Assembly: GCA_024222295.1 (NCBI GenBank)
Contig: JAAEPF010000024.1
Coordinates: 310,001-374,000 of the forward strand
Source of the DNA: Actinomycetes bacterium
Lineage (GTDB): Bacteria > Actinomycetota > Acidimicrobiia > Acidimicrobiales > Microtrichaceae
Direction: 5' to 3'
Length of the DNA stretch: 64,000 nucleotides
A program made the position numbers and the translations under genes. The notes below the pieces were generated by a model. The model did no database searches, was not told where the DNA came from, and saw only the letters and a program-made list of their open reading frames with translations. Each line of letters opens with the position of its first letter. The first letter of the stretch is position 1. Of the stretch, positions 41,856 to 49,995 are shown piece by piece.

Positions 41856-41930
41856 GACCGCAGCCTAGGTCCGTGCGGGCCGGGTGTCAGCATGCCGGTG
41901 CGCGTCGGGTCTGACGCCGGGGCGGCGCGC

Positions 41931-42548
41931 TCAGGGTGCGGCAGCGAAGGCGACCAGCTCGTCGTGGAGACGATGGATCTTCGACGAGTATCCGGGGTCG
42001 GTCGCCCAGATCCCGTTGCCGAAGTTGCCCCAGCTGGCGGCAGAACCCTTGTTGACGAGATCGAAGCGCGGATCGACCAGCGGGTTGCTCAGGGTCTGTC
42101 CGGTCACGCTGGGGTCGGCGTAGGCCCGCAGGTGCTGGATCTGGGCACGTACCCCGGCGCGTGCGTGGGGGAATGCTGCAGATGAGCCTCCGCCGTCGAC
42201 TGCTCCGATTCCCGAGAAGTTGTTGTGGTGCATCGGCATGCGCGCGGAGAAGCGGAGCCAGCCGGTCTCGACCATTGCCTGCACGAACGCGAGGTCGCCG
42301 GCGACGCCTTCGGCGTTTCCTTCCTCGATGAACATGGCGGCGAGCTGTTCAACCGGAACCGATGCAGAGCCTCCGGAGCCCTTCGTGTGGAACCAGGTGG
42401 CCATGTCGGCGGCGGACACGGCGGACTGGCCCATGACCGGCTTGGAGGCGGGGGGCGCGCCGCATGCTGCGGTGCTGAGTGTGACCATGGCGGCGACGAG
42501 GAGGGCGGGACCACGAAACCTGCTGCGGTGAGTCCTGTTCGGATACAT
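41931..42548 (-). CDS. Glucosaminidase-type (lysozyme-like) lipoprotein
   Basis: A 205-residue exported protein. Signal peptide and lipobox ALLVAAMVTLSTAACG (Cys near residue 30) anchor it. The domain GDLAFVQAMVETGWLRFS with the catalytic Glu and MHHNNFSGIGAVDGG matches the FlgJ/LytF glucosaminidase family that cuts peptidoglycan. Other marks are RAGVRAQIQHLRAYADP and ASWGNFGNGIWATDPGY. ATG 42548 is chosen, with the AT-rich TATTAT close upstream suggesting a leaderless or near-leaderless message; ATG 42605 is less likely. Confidence 0.75.
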   Translation of the reverse strand: MYPNRTHRSRFRGPALLVAAMVTLSTAACGAPPASKPVMGQSAVSAADMATWFHTKGSGGSASVPVEQLAAMFIEEGNAEGVAGDLAFVQAMVETGWLRFSARMPMHHNNFSGIGAVDGGGSSAAFPHARAGVRAQIQHLRAYADPSVTGQTLSNPLVDPRFDLVNKGSAASWGNFGNGIWATDPGYSSKIHRLHDELVAFAAAP

Positions 42549-42679
42549 CCGATAATATTGCGGATTTGTTACAAACATTGCGATGGGATGATGTCCCAGT
42601 GTCATCTGAATGACGCTCAGGTCGCATGGGGCTTGCGCCGCCAGAAGGCGCTGTCACAGGGGGATGCGACGATTGGCCC

Positions 42680-43126
42680 ATGTCGAGGCCGCAGCTCACC
42701 GTCGTCACAAGGGATCCATCCAATAGCCACCGCCGGGCCACTGCCGCCACGGCACTGGAGTTCTCCGAAACCGTGCGCACTGTCGTGGCCCTGTCGCGCA
42801 GGGGAAGGCTGGTGGTGCCGGTGTTTCGTTCCCCGCCTCGTGTTGAGGATGTCGACCGGACGATCCGGTGGCGCTCCGCCAGGTCGCCCGTGGTCGCCAT
42901 CCGCCGGACGGGCCGCCCGCTTGCCGCCATCCAATCCGACGTGATCGAGGCCGTGGTGGTGGCCAACGACCTTCCGCGTGACCGCGCCGATCGCTTCCGG
43001 CACGCCGCATGGTCCGCGCTGCAGGGCACCGGTGGCTCACCGCAGCGCATGGCCCGGGTCGACACCGTGGGTGACCGCGACGAGCCCGCAGGTGGCGATG
43101 CTCCCGGCTCCGAGAGGGTGGCCTGA
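42680..43126 (+). CDS. Hypothetical protein
   Basis: A 148-residue protein, Arg-rich and without signal or helix: RDPSNSHRRATAATALEFSE, LVVPVFRSPPRVEDVDR, SPVVAIRRTGRPLAAIQS, RDRADRFRHAAWSALQG. I recognise no family. ATG 42680 is preferred because the codons before it look non-coding, and it lies 131 bp from the divergent lipoprotein. Codon use is actinobacterial and consistent with a real gene. Confidence 0.55.
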   Translation: MSRPQLTVVTRDPSNSHRRATAATALEFSETVRTVVALSRRGRLVVPVFRSPPRVEDVDRTIRWRSARSPVVAIRRTGRPLAAIQSDVIEAVVVANDLPRDRADRFRHAAWSALQGTGGSPQRMARVDTVGDRDEPAGGDAPGSERVA

Positions 43127-43275
43127 CCGATTGACCTTCAGTTGCATCTGCCGGCACTCCTGTCGGTGCCTCGGTCCACGCGCTCCACGGCCATTGCGAC
43201 CCATCGGCTCCACGACGCGGAAGGTCGTGGCTCTGCCCGTAGTTGCTGACAGGATGGGGCCAGGATTTCCGACCC

Positions 43276-43366
43276 GCCCGGGTGGCGTAACTGGCAGGCG
43301 CAGAGGGCTTAAACCCCTCGGACCCCCACAGGGGTCGTGTGAGTTCGAATCTCACCCCGGGCACCA
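43276..43366 (+). tRNA. tRNA-Leu(UAA): tRNA-Leu (UAA anticodon)
   Basis: 91 bases including an encoded CCA. The acceptor arm GCCCGGG pairs with CCCGGGC, and the anticodon stem GAGGG/CCCTC flanks the loop CTTAAAC (anticodon TAA). A long variable arm (GGACCCCCACAGGGGTC region) marks a class II tRNA, and the T arm is GTGAG-TTCGAAT-CTCAC. The gap before it (43127-43275) shows no further feature. Confidence 0.97.
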
Positions 43367-43819
43367 CACCCAGGCAGTCAGGCTTCGTGCGACGCAGAAC
43401 TGAGGGGATCGCGCCAACGGTGGGCGCCTGCGCGGCAGGACGCAGTGCCCGGCCGAGCCGCCGCACCGGTGGCCGTAGGGCTGGCGGAGGATCCGTTCGG
43501 CCGGTTGGCGCTCGAGCTCGCAGGCACAGCATCCTGGGGCTCACCTCCGGCCGTATTCGGCCGATTCGGCCGATTCGGTCGCGATTCGGTCGTGAATTTC
43601 GTTGCCATCGGAGCGCGATGGCGCGGTGATGGCACCAGCACGCTGGCTTTCCCCGTCGGTGTGCTCCCATCCTCCGGCGAGGAGGGGCCAGCCGGAGCCT
43701 CCGGGCCGTCCGGTCGACGTAACACCACACGCGATCGGCCGGACGGCACCGGGGAGAATTCCCTGCGCACGGGGATCGAGAATCCGCGCCGGGGTGGCGA
43801 CGGGAGAGGAGATCCATCG
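43367..43819. other. Gap without a confirmed gene after tRNA-Leu, with short repeat
   Basis: 453 bp. The frames here are Arg/Ser/Pro-rich on both strands with no family signal, so I read it as mostly non-coding. At 43551-43591 the hexamer ATTCGG occurs four times at 9-11 bp spacing (Cys-free GRFGRFGRD or RPNRPNR in translation). tRNA genes are common integration sites, but no integrase or flanking repeat is seen. Confidence 0.5.
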
Positions 43820-43969
43820 GTGTCCCAGGTGGCGGAGCTCAACCTCGCGGCTGACATCCTGGTGCCGGAGGCCTACTGGGGCCAGTCGGTCGACGGCCTG
43901 CATCCGCTGGACTTCACCCAGTTCGCCGCCTACCTCCAGGCCGAGCTGGTCGGCCTCGGGATTCTCTGA
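43820..43969 (+). CDS. Possible 49-residue small protein
   Basis: GTG start with GGAGAGGAG about 8 bases upstream, a very good ribosome site. The peptide (SQVAELNLAADILVPEAYWG, then HPLDFTQFAAYLQAELVGL) is acidic and amphipathic with no signal. The frame is open further upstream without a better start. It ends 25 bp from the convergent gene at 43995. Family unknown; it could be a small regulator or a remnant. Confidence 0.4.
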   Translation: MSQVAELNLAADILVPEAYWGQSVDGLHPLDFTQFAAYLQAELVGLGIL

Positions 43970-43994
43970 GCGAAGCTCGTCGGGGATTGCGCTA

Positions 43995-44708
43995 CTAGAC
44001 GCAGCCCTCGTCGTCTCCCCAGAACTCGGCCGAGCCGACCTTCACTTCGCTGACCAGGTCGTCGGTGAGTGTGTAGGTGATGGCACGGCTGTCGTCGCGG
44101 ATCGCCGCGACGTCGGAGTATGAGCCCAGCAAGCCAGCGGTCGGTGCATCCCAACCATCGGCGCGGTCGACCACGAGGTCGCTGCCGTAGACGCGCTCCA
44201 GCGTGGCCAGGTCCGTGCCCACCCCGATCGCGGAGGGTGACCGGTATGCACTGGAGCGGGTTCTCACGTCGACGACCTCCCACGAGCCACCGGTGAGGGT
44301 GGCTGTGCCGAAGATGTTGCCGAAGTCCCAGTAGCCACATGGTGGGAACTCGCTGTCCACCTCGGACTCGGACAAGCCGTCACCGGGACCCATGCCTCCG
44401 ATGCCCTCGAAGGCGATGAGGCTCGAGGTGGCGGCGGGCGCGGCGCTGGTGGGCAGCGGGTCTGTGGCCGGTGGGGCCTCGCTGCTCGAGGGCCCGTTGG
44501 CCGTTGTGGAGCTGCTGATGCCCGCGGTGGTTGTCGTGGGACTGGTCGTCGCCGCTGACTCGGCGGGCGAGTCATCGTCTGTGAAGAACATGAAGGCGGC
44601 GAGGCCAAAGCCCACGGCGGCGAGCACGATCGCCACCGGCAACGCCTTGCGCTCCCATCCGGAACCACGGGCGTCCGGCTGGGTCGGGGTCTCGCCGGCG
44701 CCGGTCAT
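43995..44708 (-). CDS. Single-pass membrane-anchored protein of unknown function
   Basis: A 237-residue protein. The N-terminus WERKALPVAIVLAAVGFGLA leads to a membrane helix, then a long Thr/Ser/Pro linker (SPTTTTAGISSSTTANGPSS) and an exported domain (FGNIFGTATLTGGSWEVVD, GVGTDLATLERVYGSDL) with two Cys (residues around GYWDF and the C-terminus). The linker-plus-domain layout is common for actinobacterial envelope proteins. I do not recognise the domain. Confidence 0.75.
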   Translation of the reverse strand: MTGAGETPTQPDARGSGWERKALPVAIVLAAVGFGLAAFMFFTDDDSPAESAATTSPTTTTAGISSSTTANGPSSSEAPPATDPLPTSAAPAATSSLIAFEGIGGMGPGDGLSESEVDSEFPPCGYWDFGNIFGTATLTGGSWEVVDVRTRSSAYRSPSAIGVGTDLATLERVYGSDLVVDRADGWDAPTAGLLGSYSDVAAIRDDSRAITYTLTDDLVSEVKVGSAEFWGDDEGCV

Positions 44709-44750
44709 GTTTCCAGTGTGCGGTGGGTGGCCCCAGATGCGGTCAAAAGG

Positions 44751-45800
44751 TCACAGGGCGAGCATCTTCGGCATCGGCAGGTCCGTGGGCGAGAGGATTC
44801 CCGGCTGAGCAGCCACCACCGACGGGATCGCGTTGAGGGCCTTGGTTCCTGTGGCCCATGCACCTGTGAAACCGGGGGAGTCGTACAGCTCGTGGGTGAT
44901 CCGGCTGCCCGGTACGCCGCGCACATCCACGTCGATCCAGCCGTGGCGGGGGCCGTCGGCCAGCCATGAGTCGCGCACGTAGTCGGTGCCGAGGAGGAAT
45001 CGGATCTCCATCGATGCCACGGGGCGACCGCGGTCGGTGGTGGAGGCAGTGAGCAGGAGTCCGGCCATCGTGCCCTTGCGCACCTCGATCTTGCCGTCGT
45101 AGTCCTTCGTGGCCGGCTCGAACTCGTAGGTGAACGAAGTGTCGTCGTGGGCGAGCCCGAGTTCCTCGCACAGCAGGTCGGTGATCTCGTGCAGCGTGCG
45201 GGCGAACACCGAGTAGACGCCGCTCGGTCCCTCTGAGAGTTCGTCCTCGGTGCGGCCGAAGCCGAACATCTCGAGGAACACCGCGCTGAGTGTGTCCTGG
45301 GGCTCACAGGTCCTGATGTGCACGGAGTCGATCTCGGAACAGATCGATGACGCAAGCAGCGCGAGCTCGTAGCTGAAGCCTGGGTTGAGGCCCGTGCCGT
45401 ACAACGAGGCTTTCCCGTCATGGCATGCCCTCACCAGTTCGGGGTGGCTCGAGCGCTTGTCGGGGTGCCAACCCGCCATGATGCTGATCACGTCCTTTCC
45501 CGCATCCAGCATCGTGATGACCTCGTCGTAGCGTTCCATCGGCGGGTTGTAGAGCACCACGTCGGCATCGAGGGCGAGGGCTTCGGCGCCGTCGGTGGTG
45601 GCGACCACGCCGATCGGATCGATCCCCGCGATCTCCCCGGCGTCGAGCCCGGCCTTCTCCTCGTGGTGCACCACGGCACCGACGAGCTCGAGCCAGGGGC
45701 ACTGTGAGATCGTGCGGATCTGGTGGCAGGCGATGTCGCCCGTGTACCACTGGATGACCCTGATGGGCTCCTGGCGGTCTGTGTCGTCACCTCTTGACAT
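44751..45800 (-). CDS. Dihydrodipicolinate reductase-like oxidoreductase
   Basis: A 349-residue protein with the NAD(P) Rossmann fold of the DapB N-terminal type: IRVIQWYTGDIACHQIRTI, ALALDADVVLYNPPMERY and TMLDAGKDVISIMAGWHPD. LYGTGLNPGFSYELALLASS is the second domain. It resembles 2,4-diaminopentanoate dehydrogenase-type enzymes rather than biosynthetic DapB (which is shorter). It may reduce an aldehyde- or imine-type intermediate. ATG 45800 (MSRGDD) follows a G-rich ribosome site (AGGGGG). Its context, between two envelope protein genes, gives no pathway. Confidence 0.75.
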   Translation of the reverse strand: MSRGDDTDRQEPIRVIQWYTGDIACHQIRTISQCPWLELVGAVVHHEEKAGLDAGEIAGIDPIGVVATTDGAEALALDADVVLYNPPMERYDEVITMLDAGKDVISIMAGWHPDKRSSHPELVRACHDGKASLYGTGLNPGFSYELALLASSICSEIDSVHIRTCEPQDTLSAVFLEMFGFGRTEDELSEGPSGVYSVFARTLHEITDLLCEELGLAHDDTSFTYEFEPATKDYDGKIEVRKGTMAGLLLTASTTDRGRPVASMEIRFLLGTDYVRDSWLADGPRHGWIDVDVRGVPGSRITHELYDSPGFTGAWATGTKALNAIPSVVAAQPGILSPTDLPMPKMLAL

Positions 45801-45933
45801 GGGTCCCCCTGGAGTGCTCAACGCATCCTCGCGTAGGTCGGTGCCCCGCTGGCGCGCCGGAACGGTGTTCCGGTACTTTCTGTGGTCACGGCAGCGCTGA
45901 GCGGCGCGGTTCGATTGGGGATGCGAGGGCGAG

Positions 45934-47070
45934 ATGACTGGGCGACCTGGGATGACTGGATCGAGCCGAGGGCGGCTGCGCGGAGCTCTCGTGGCCACTG
46001 CCGCGGCTGCCGTCGCAACACTGCTCGGCACCGCCTGTGCGCCCGAGGTGCCGACAGACCCACCGCCACCGGCGGCCGAGGGCCATGTCGGCCAACGGCG
46101 GGTGTCGGTCACCCTCGCCGGCGGTGCCGCGTACTCGGTGACCGCCATCGTCGACTCGGGGCGCCTCGTCAGCCGGTGGAACGGTGCCGAGGTGGAGACC
46201 CTGTCGGGCACGGTCGAGTTCACCGGCTCCGGCGGGCCGGCCACTGCGACCTTCGACCTGACACGAACCGGTTCCGCCTATGACGGCACGGTGCAGGTGA
46301 CCGACGCCGGCGCAGGCGTGGACGAGACCATCACGCACACCCAGGTGTCGATCGACTTCAACGGCGACGGTGACGCCCAGGCAGTCGCAAGTGACTCGGG
46401 CACCCAGCTCAACTGGCGTACCGACACGCTCCAGGCCGATGGCCTCGTGCCGGCGCTGGATGCGCTCACGGCGCTGGAGGCCGACTTCTGCACGGACGCC
46501 CAGCGCAGCCTCGTGGGTGTCGACGAAGTTGCCCTGCCGACCGTCGTGGAGACCAACCACACCGACCGCGACGCCTTTGTGGCATCGAAGGTCGACTACG
46601 GGCCACTCGGGGTACATGGATGGAGCGACCCCGACATGGCCACGACCGCCGCAGGTGAGACGGTGGCGATCAGCCACCGCATCAGCTGCAAGACCTCGAG
46701 CTCCGACAAGCTCGACTCGCTCGGCATCGTGACCTCCCCCGACCTGGAGTGCTCGACGCTCACAGCCGGGTCGATCGCCGCCGCCCGCGCCGAGATGACC
46801 CAGGCCGAGCGCGACGCCTACGACGCGACGGGTCGCCAGGTCAGCCTGGAGCCCGACCTGCTCGCCCCTGCAGGCCCGGTCTGGCTGGCTCCGTTCGCCG
46901 ACGAGGTCGTCAACGGCGACCTCGAGGTCACCGCAGCGGCGCTGCGTGTCGACTGGACGGACCCCAACTACTTCGTGCTGCCGGAGAGCTTCCGCGGCGT
47001 GCACTACTGCACGGTGTGGTCCCCCGCATGGGCTTACTGGTGGATGACCGTCGGAGCATTCGCCCCCTGA
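45934..47070 (+). CDS. Secreted lipoprotein of unknown function
   Basis: A 378-residue protein. The signal segment LRGALVATAAAAVATLLGT ends in the lipobox LGTAC (Cys near residue 35), then a Pro-rich linker. The exterior is a beta-rich domain (VSVTLAGGAAYSVTAIVDS, TATFDLTRTGSAYDGTVQV) and a longer helical region (RAEMTQAERDAYDATGRQV), with several Cys late in the protein. I recognise no family. The start is ATG 45934. Confidence 0.75.
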   Translation: MTGRPGMTGSSRGRLRGALVATAAAAVATLLGTACAPEVPTDPPPPAAEGHVGQRRVSVTLAGGAAYSVTAIVDSGRLVSRWNGAEVETLSGTVEFTGSGGPATATFDLTRTGSAYDGTVQVTDAGAGVDETITHTQVSIDFNGDGDAQAVASDSGTQLNWRTDTLQADGLVPALDALTALEADFCTDAQRSLVGVDEVALPTVVETNHTDRDAFVASKVDYGPLGVHGWSDPDMATTAAGETVAISHRISCKTSSSDKLDSLGIVTSPDLECSTLTAGSIAAARAEMTQAERDAYDATGRQVSLEPDLLAPAGPVWLAPFADEVVNGDLEVTAAALRVDWTDPNYFVLPESFRGVHYCTVWSPAWAYWWMTVGAFAP

Positions 47071-47111
47071 AATCGGGGACCCTGCCACGGGCCGGTCGCT
47101 AGATTCCGCCC

Positions 47112-48305
47112 ATGACTCGGACGACAGGGATATCGCTGTTCGGTGACCGACCGCTGGGCCTTGCCGCGGCCTCCGTGCGTGACCACCGTGAACTGGCACG
47201 GCGGCGGCTCCCGCGTCAGCTGTTCGACTACATCGACGGTGGCGCCTATGAAGAAGCCACGATGCGGGCCAACGAGTCGCAGCTGCGATCCATCCGCCTG
47301 CGCCAGCGGGTGATGCGCGACGTGTCGGAGCTCAACACGTCCACAGAGGTGTTCGGCTCGCAGCTGCGGGTGCCCGTGGCGCTGGGCCCGGTCGGGCTGG
47401 GCGGCATGTTAGCGCGGCGAGCGGAGGTCCAGGCCGCGCAGGCGGCCGAGGCCTTCGGTGTGCCGTTCTGTGAATCGACCGTGTCGATCTGTTCTATGGA
47501 GGAGGTGGCCCGCGAGACCAGCCGGCCTTTCTGGTACCAGCTCTACGTGATGAAGGACCGCTCCTTCGCAGAGGACCTGATGGCCCGTGCCGCTGCGGTC
47601 GGCTGCGAATTGCTGGTGCTGACCGTCGACTTCCCCGTGGTGGGGGAGCGCTACCGCGACGCGCGCAACGGCATGACCGTGCCGGTCGGGCCGGCGGGCC
47701 GGATCGCCAGGGCGGTGGACCTCGGCCGCCACGTGGGCTGGGTCCGGGATGTGGGCCTCGGCGGGCGGCCGCTCACATTCGGCAACCTCGAGGATGCCGT
47801 GCCGGGTGCCAGCAGCCCCGAGGACTTCAAGGGGTGGGTCGACTCGCAGTTCGACGCCTCGGTCAGCTGGGATGACCTGGCCTGGGTCCGCCAGCACTGG
47901 GACGGGCCGGTGGTGATCAAGGGTGTGCTCGATCCAGAGGACGCCGCGACCGCCGTCGGCATCGGGGTCGACGGGGTGGTTGTGTCCAACCACGGCGGAC
48001 GTCAACTCGACGACACCGTCTCGACCATCGAGGCGCTACCGGCCGTCGTTGACGCGGTCGGCGACGATGCCACCGTGCTGTTCGACGGAGGCATCCGGTC
48101 GGGGCTCGACGTGCTGAAGGCGCTCGCACTGGGCGCCCAGGCGGTGCTGCTCGGCCGCGCATGGGCCTGGGCAGTGGCCGGTGGTGGCCGCGAGGGCGTG
48201 GCCCACGTGCTCGACACGATCGAGGCCGAACTCCGGGTGGCGATGGCGCTCTGCGGCGCCACCGACGTGAACTCGCTCGACCCGTCGATACTGGTCGAGC
48301 GCTGA
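47112..48305 (+). CDS. FMN-dependent alpha-hydroxy-acid dehydrogenase (L-lactate dehydrogenase-like)
   Basis: A 397-residue FMN TIM barrel. FDYIDGGAYEEATMRANES, PVGLGGMLARRAEVQAAQAA and FWYQLYVMKDRSFAEDLM are typical. VVSNHGGRQLDDTVSTIEAL holds the active-site His and Arg. LFDGGIRSGLDVLKALALGA and VLLGRAWAWA bind the FMN phosphate. It oxidises lactate or a related 2-hydroxy acid, feeding electrons to quinone or oxygen. TAGATT at 47099, 8 bases before ATG 47112, suggests a leaderless message. The pre-mycofactocin enzyme MftD is related, but no mycofactocin genes lie here. Confidence 0.9.
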   Translation: MTRTTGISLFGDRPLGLAAASVRDHRELARRRLPRQLFDYIDGGAYEEATMRANESQLRSIRLRQRVMRDVSELNTSTEVFGSQLRVPVALGPVGLGGMLARRAEVQAAQAAEAFGVPFCESTVSICSMEEVARETSRPFWYQLYVMKDRSFAEDLMARAAAVGCELLVLTVDFPVVGERYRDARNGMTVPVGPAGRIARAVDLGRHVGWVRDVGLGGRPLTFGNLEDAVPGASSPEDFKGWVDSQFDASVSWDDLAWVRQHWDGPVVIKGVLDPEDAATAVGIGVDGVVVSNHGGRQLDDTVSTIEALPAVVDAVGDDATVLFDGGIRSGLDVLKALALGAQAVLLGRAWAWAVAGGGREGVAHVLDTIEAELRVAMALCGATDVNSLDPSILVER

Positions 48306-48309
48306 GGGG

Positions 48310-49803
48310 TCAGTGACCGTTGGTCAGATGTCCTGACAGGCGGTCGTGGATGGCCGAGCTCTCGCGGTTGAGGCCCACCACCTCGGCGTGGGTGCCATGT
48401 CTGGCGAACTTGGCCACGATCGTGTCGAGCACCACGACCGCGGAGCTGTCCCAGATGTGTGCCTCGGAGAGGTCGATCACCACGTCGGGTGTTTCCTCGA
48501 AGTAGTCGAATGCATGCACGAGCTCGTTGGTCGAGGCGAAGAACAACTCGCCGGTGACGTGGTAGATGCGCGTGGGGCCGTCGGGGTCGACGATGTCGGT
48601 GACCTCGACCAGGTGTGCCACGCGGCGTGCGAAGAACACGGCGGAGAGCAACACGCCGGCGAGCACGCCGAGCGCCAGGTTGTGGGTGATCACCACGATG
48701 GCGACCGTGACGACCATCACCGCAGTCTCGCTTCGCGGTGCGCGGCGCAAGGTGGCCGGCGTGATGCTCTTCCAGTCGAAGGTGCTCACGGCGACCACGA
48801 CCATGACGGCGACGAGTGCCGCCATGGGGATCGCGGCCACCACCGGCCCTGCCAGCAGGATCATCACGAGCAGGAACACGCCGGCAGCAAGTGTGGACAG
48901 CCTGGTGCGGCCACCGCTGCGGTGGTTGATCATCGACTGGCCGATCATGGCGCAGCCGGCCATGCCACCCAGAAAGCCGGTGATGACGTTGGCGATGCCC
49001 TGTCCGCGGGCTTCGCGGTCGTTGTCGGAGTTCTCGTCGGTCATGTCATCCATCAGCTGTGCGGTGAGCAGCGACTCGAGCAGTCCCACGACGGCCAGCG
49101 TGAACGCGACCGGCAGGATGATGCCAAGTGTCTCGAGCGAGAACGGCACATTGGGCAACGCCAGTGAAGGCAGTGAGCCCGGTAGCTCACCCATGTCGCC
49201 GACGGTCGGCACGACGACGCCGAACACAGCGCCTCCGATGCCGACCACGCCGATCGCCACGAGCGGCGAGGGAACAGCCGATGTGACCTTGGGGAGGAGG
49301 TAGATGATGGCGATGCCGACGGCCACCATCGCGTAGACGGCGATTCCCCCGCCCACCACGTGCTCGAGCTGGGCCGTGAAGATCAAGATGGCGAGGGAAT
49401 TCACGAATCCGGTCATCACCGAGCGGGGGATGAACCGCATCAGGCGGCCGACCCCGAGCGCCCCGAAGGCCAACTGGAGTGCTCCGGCGAGGATGGTTGC
49501 CGCGAACAGGTACTCGACTCCGTGATCGCGCACGAGAGGCACCATCACCAGGGCCATCGCACCCGTGGCTGCGGAGATCATGGCCCTGCGACCGCCTGCG
49601 AAGGCGATGATGATGGCGATCGAGAACGACGCGTACAGGCCCACCTTCGGGTCGACCCCGGCGATGATCGAAAAGGAGATGGCCTCGGGGATCAGCGCGA
49701 GGGCTACGACGAGGCCTGCGAGCAGGTCCGAGCGGGTGTTGGAGAACCACTCGGAGCGCAGGCGTTGCGCGTCGGGGCGTGGCAAGGCAGTCGCGATCGA
49801 CAT
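48310..49803 (-). CDS. SulP family anion transporter with STAS domain
   Basis: A 497-residue protein with about 11 membrane helices: [40 protein letters not shown] and [20 protein letters not shown], the SulP core. The C-terminal STAS domain ([20 protein letters not shown]) keeps the Ser that is phosphorylated in relatives. It imports sulfate or exchanges bicarbonate. ATG 49803 (MSIATAL) is chosen over an upstream ATG at 49890, whose extra residues are Arg/Pro-rich. Convergent with the lactate dehydrogenase-like gene (4 bp gap). Confidence 0.9.
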   Translation of the reverse strand: MSIATALPRPDAQRLRSEWFSNTRSDLLAGLVVALALIPEAISFSIIAGVDPKVGLYASFSIAIIIAFAGGRRAMISAATGAMALVMVPLVRDHGVEYLFAATILAGALQLAFGALGVGRLMRFIPRSVMTGFVNSLAILIFTAQLEHVVGGGIAVYAMVAVGIAIIYLLPKVTSAVPSPLVAIGVVGIGGAVFGVVVPTVGDMGELPGSLPSLALPNVPFSLETLGIILPVAFTLAVVGLLESLLTAQLMDDMTDENSDNDREARGQGIANVITGFLGGMAGCAMIGQSMINHRSGGRTRLSTLAAGVFLLVMILLAGPVVAAIPMAALVAVMVVVAVSTFDWKSITPATLRRAPRSETAVMVVTVAIVVITHNLALGVLAGVLLSAVFFARRVAHLVEVTDIVDPDGPTRIYHVTGELFFASTNELVHAFDYFEETPDVVIDLSEAHIWDSSAVVVLDTIVAKFARHGTHAEVVGLNRESSAIHDRLSGHLTNGH

Positions 49804-49995
49804 TCGGATCTTTCGTAGGGGGCTCGGACGCACAGCCGCGCGGCGAGCCGGGGGATTTCGGGGGGTCCACGCACGGAACGGTCGTGGCAACAGCGCCGAG
49901 AGTACCGACCGTCGCTGTCGGTGGCCTCATCGGCGCGCCGCGTGTGCGGGGCGGTCATCGGTCGGGGGGCGCCTGTCACAGAGTCGTCGTAGGTT

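Noticed and set aside
43378-43857. 159-codon minus-strand frame in the tRNA-flanking gap
   Set aside because: Ser/Pro/Arg repeats without a family or ribosome site; translated ATTCGG repeat.
47112-48305. Assignment as MftD (mycofactocin)
   Set aside because: No mycofactocin peptide or MftC gene is nearby; general lactate-dehydrogenase family is safer.
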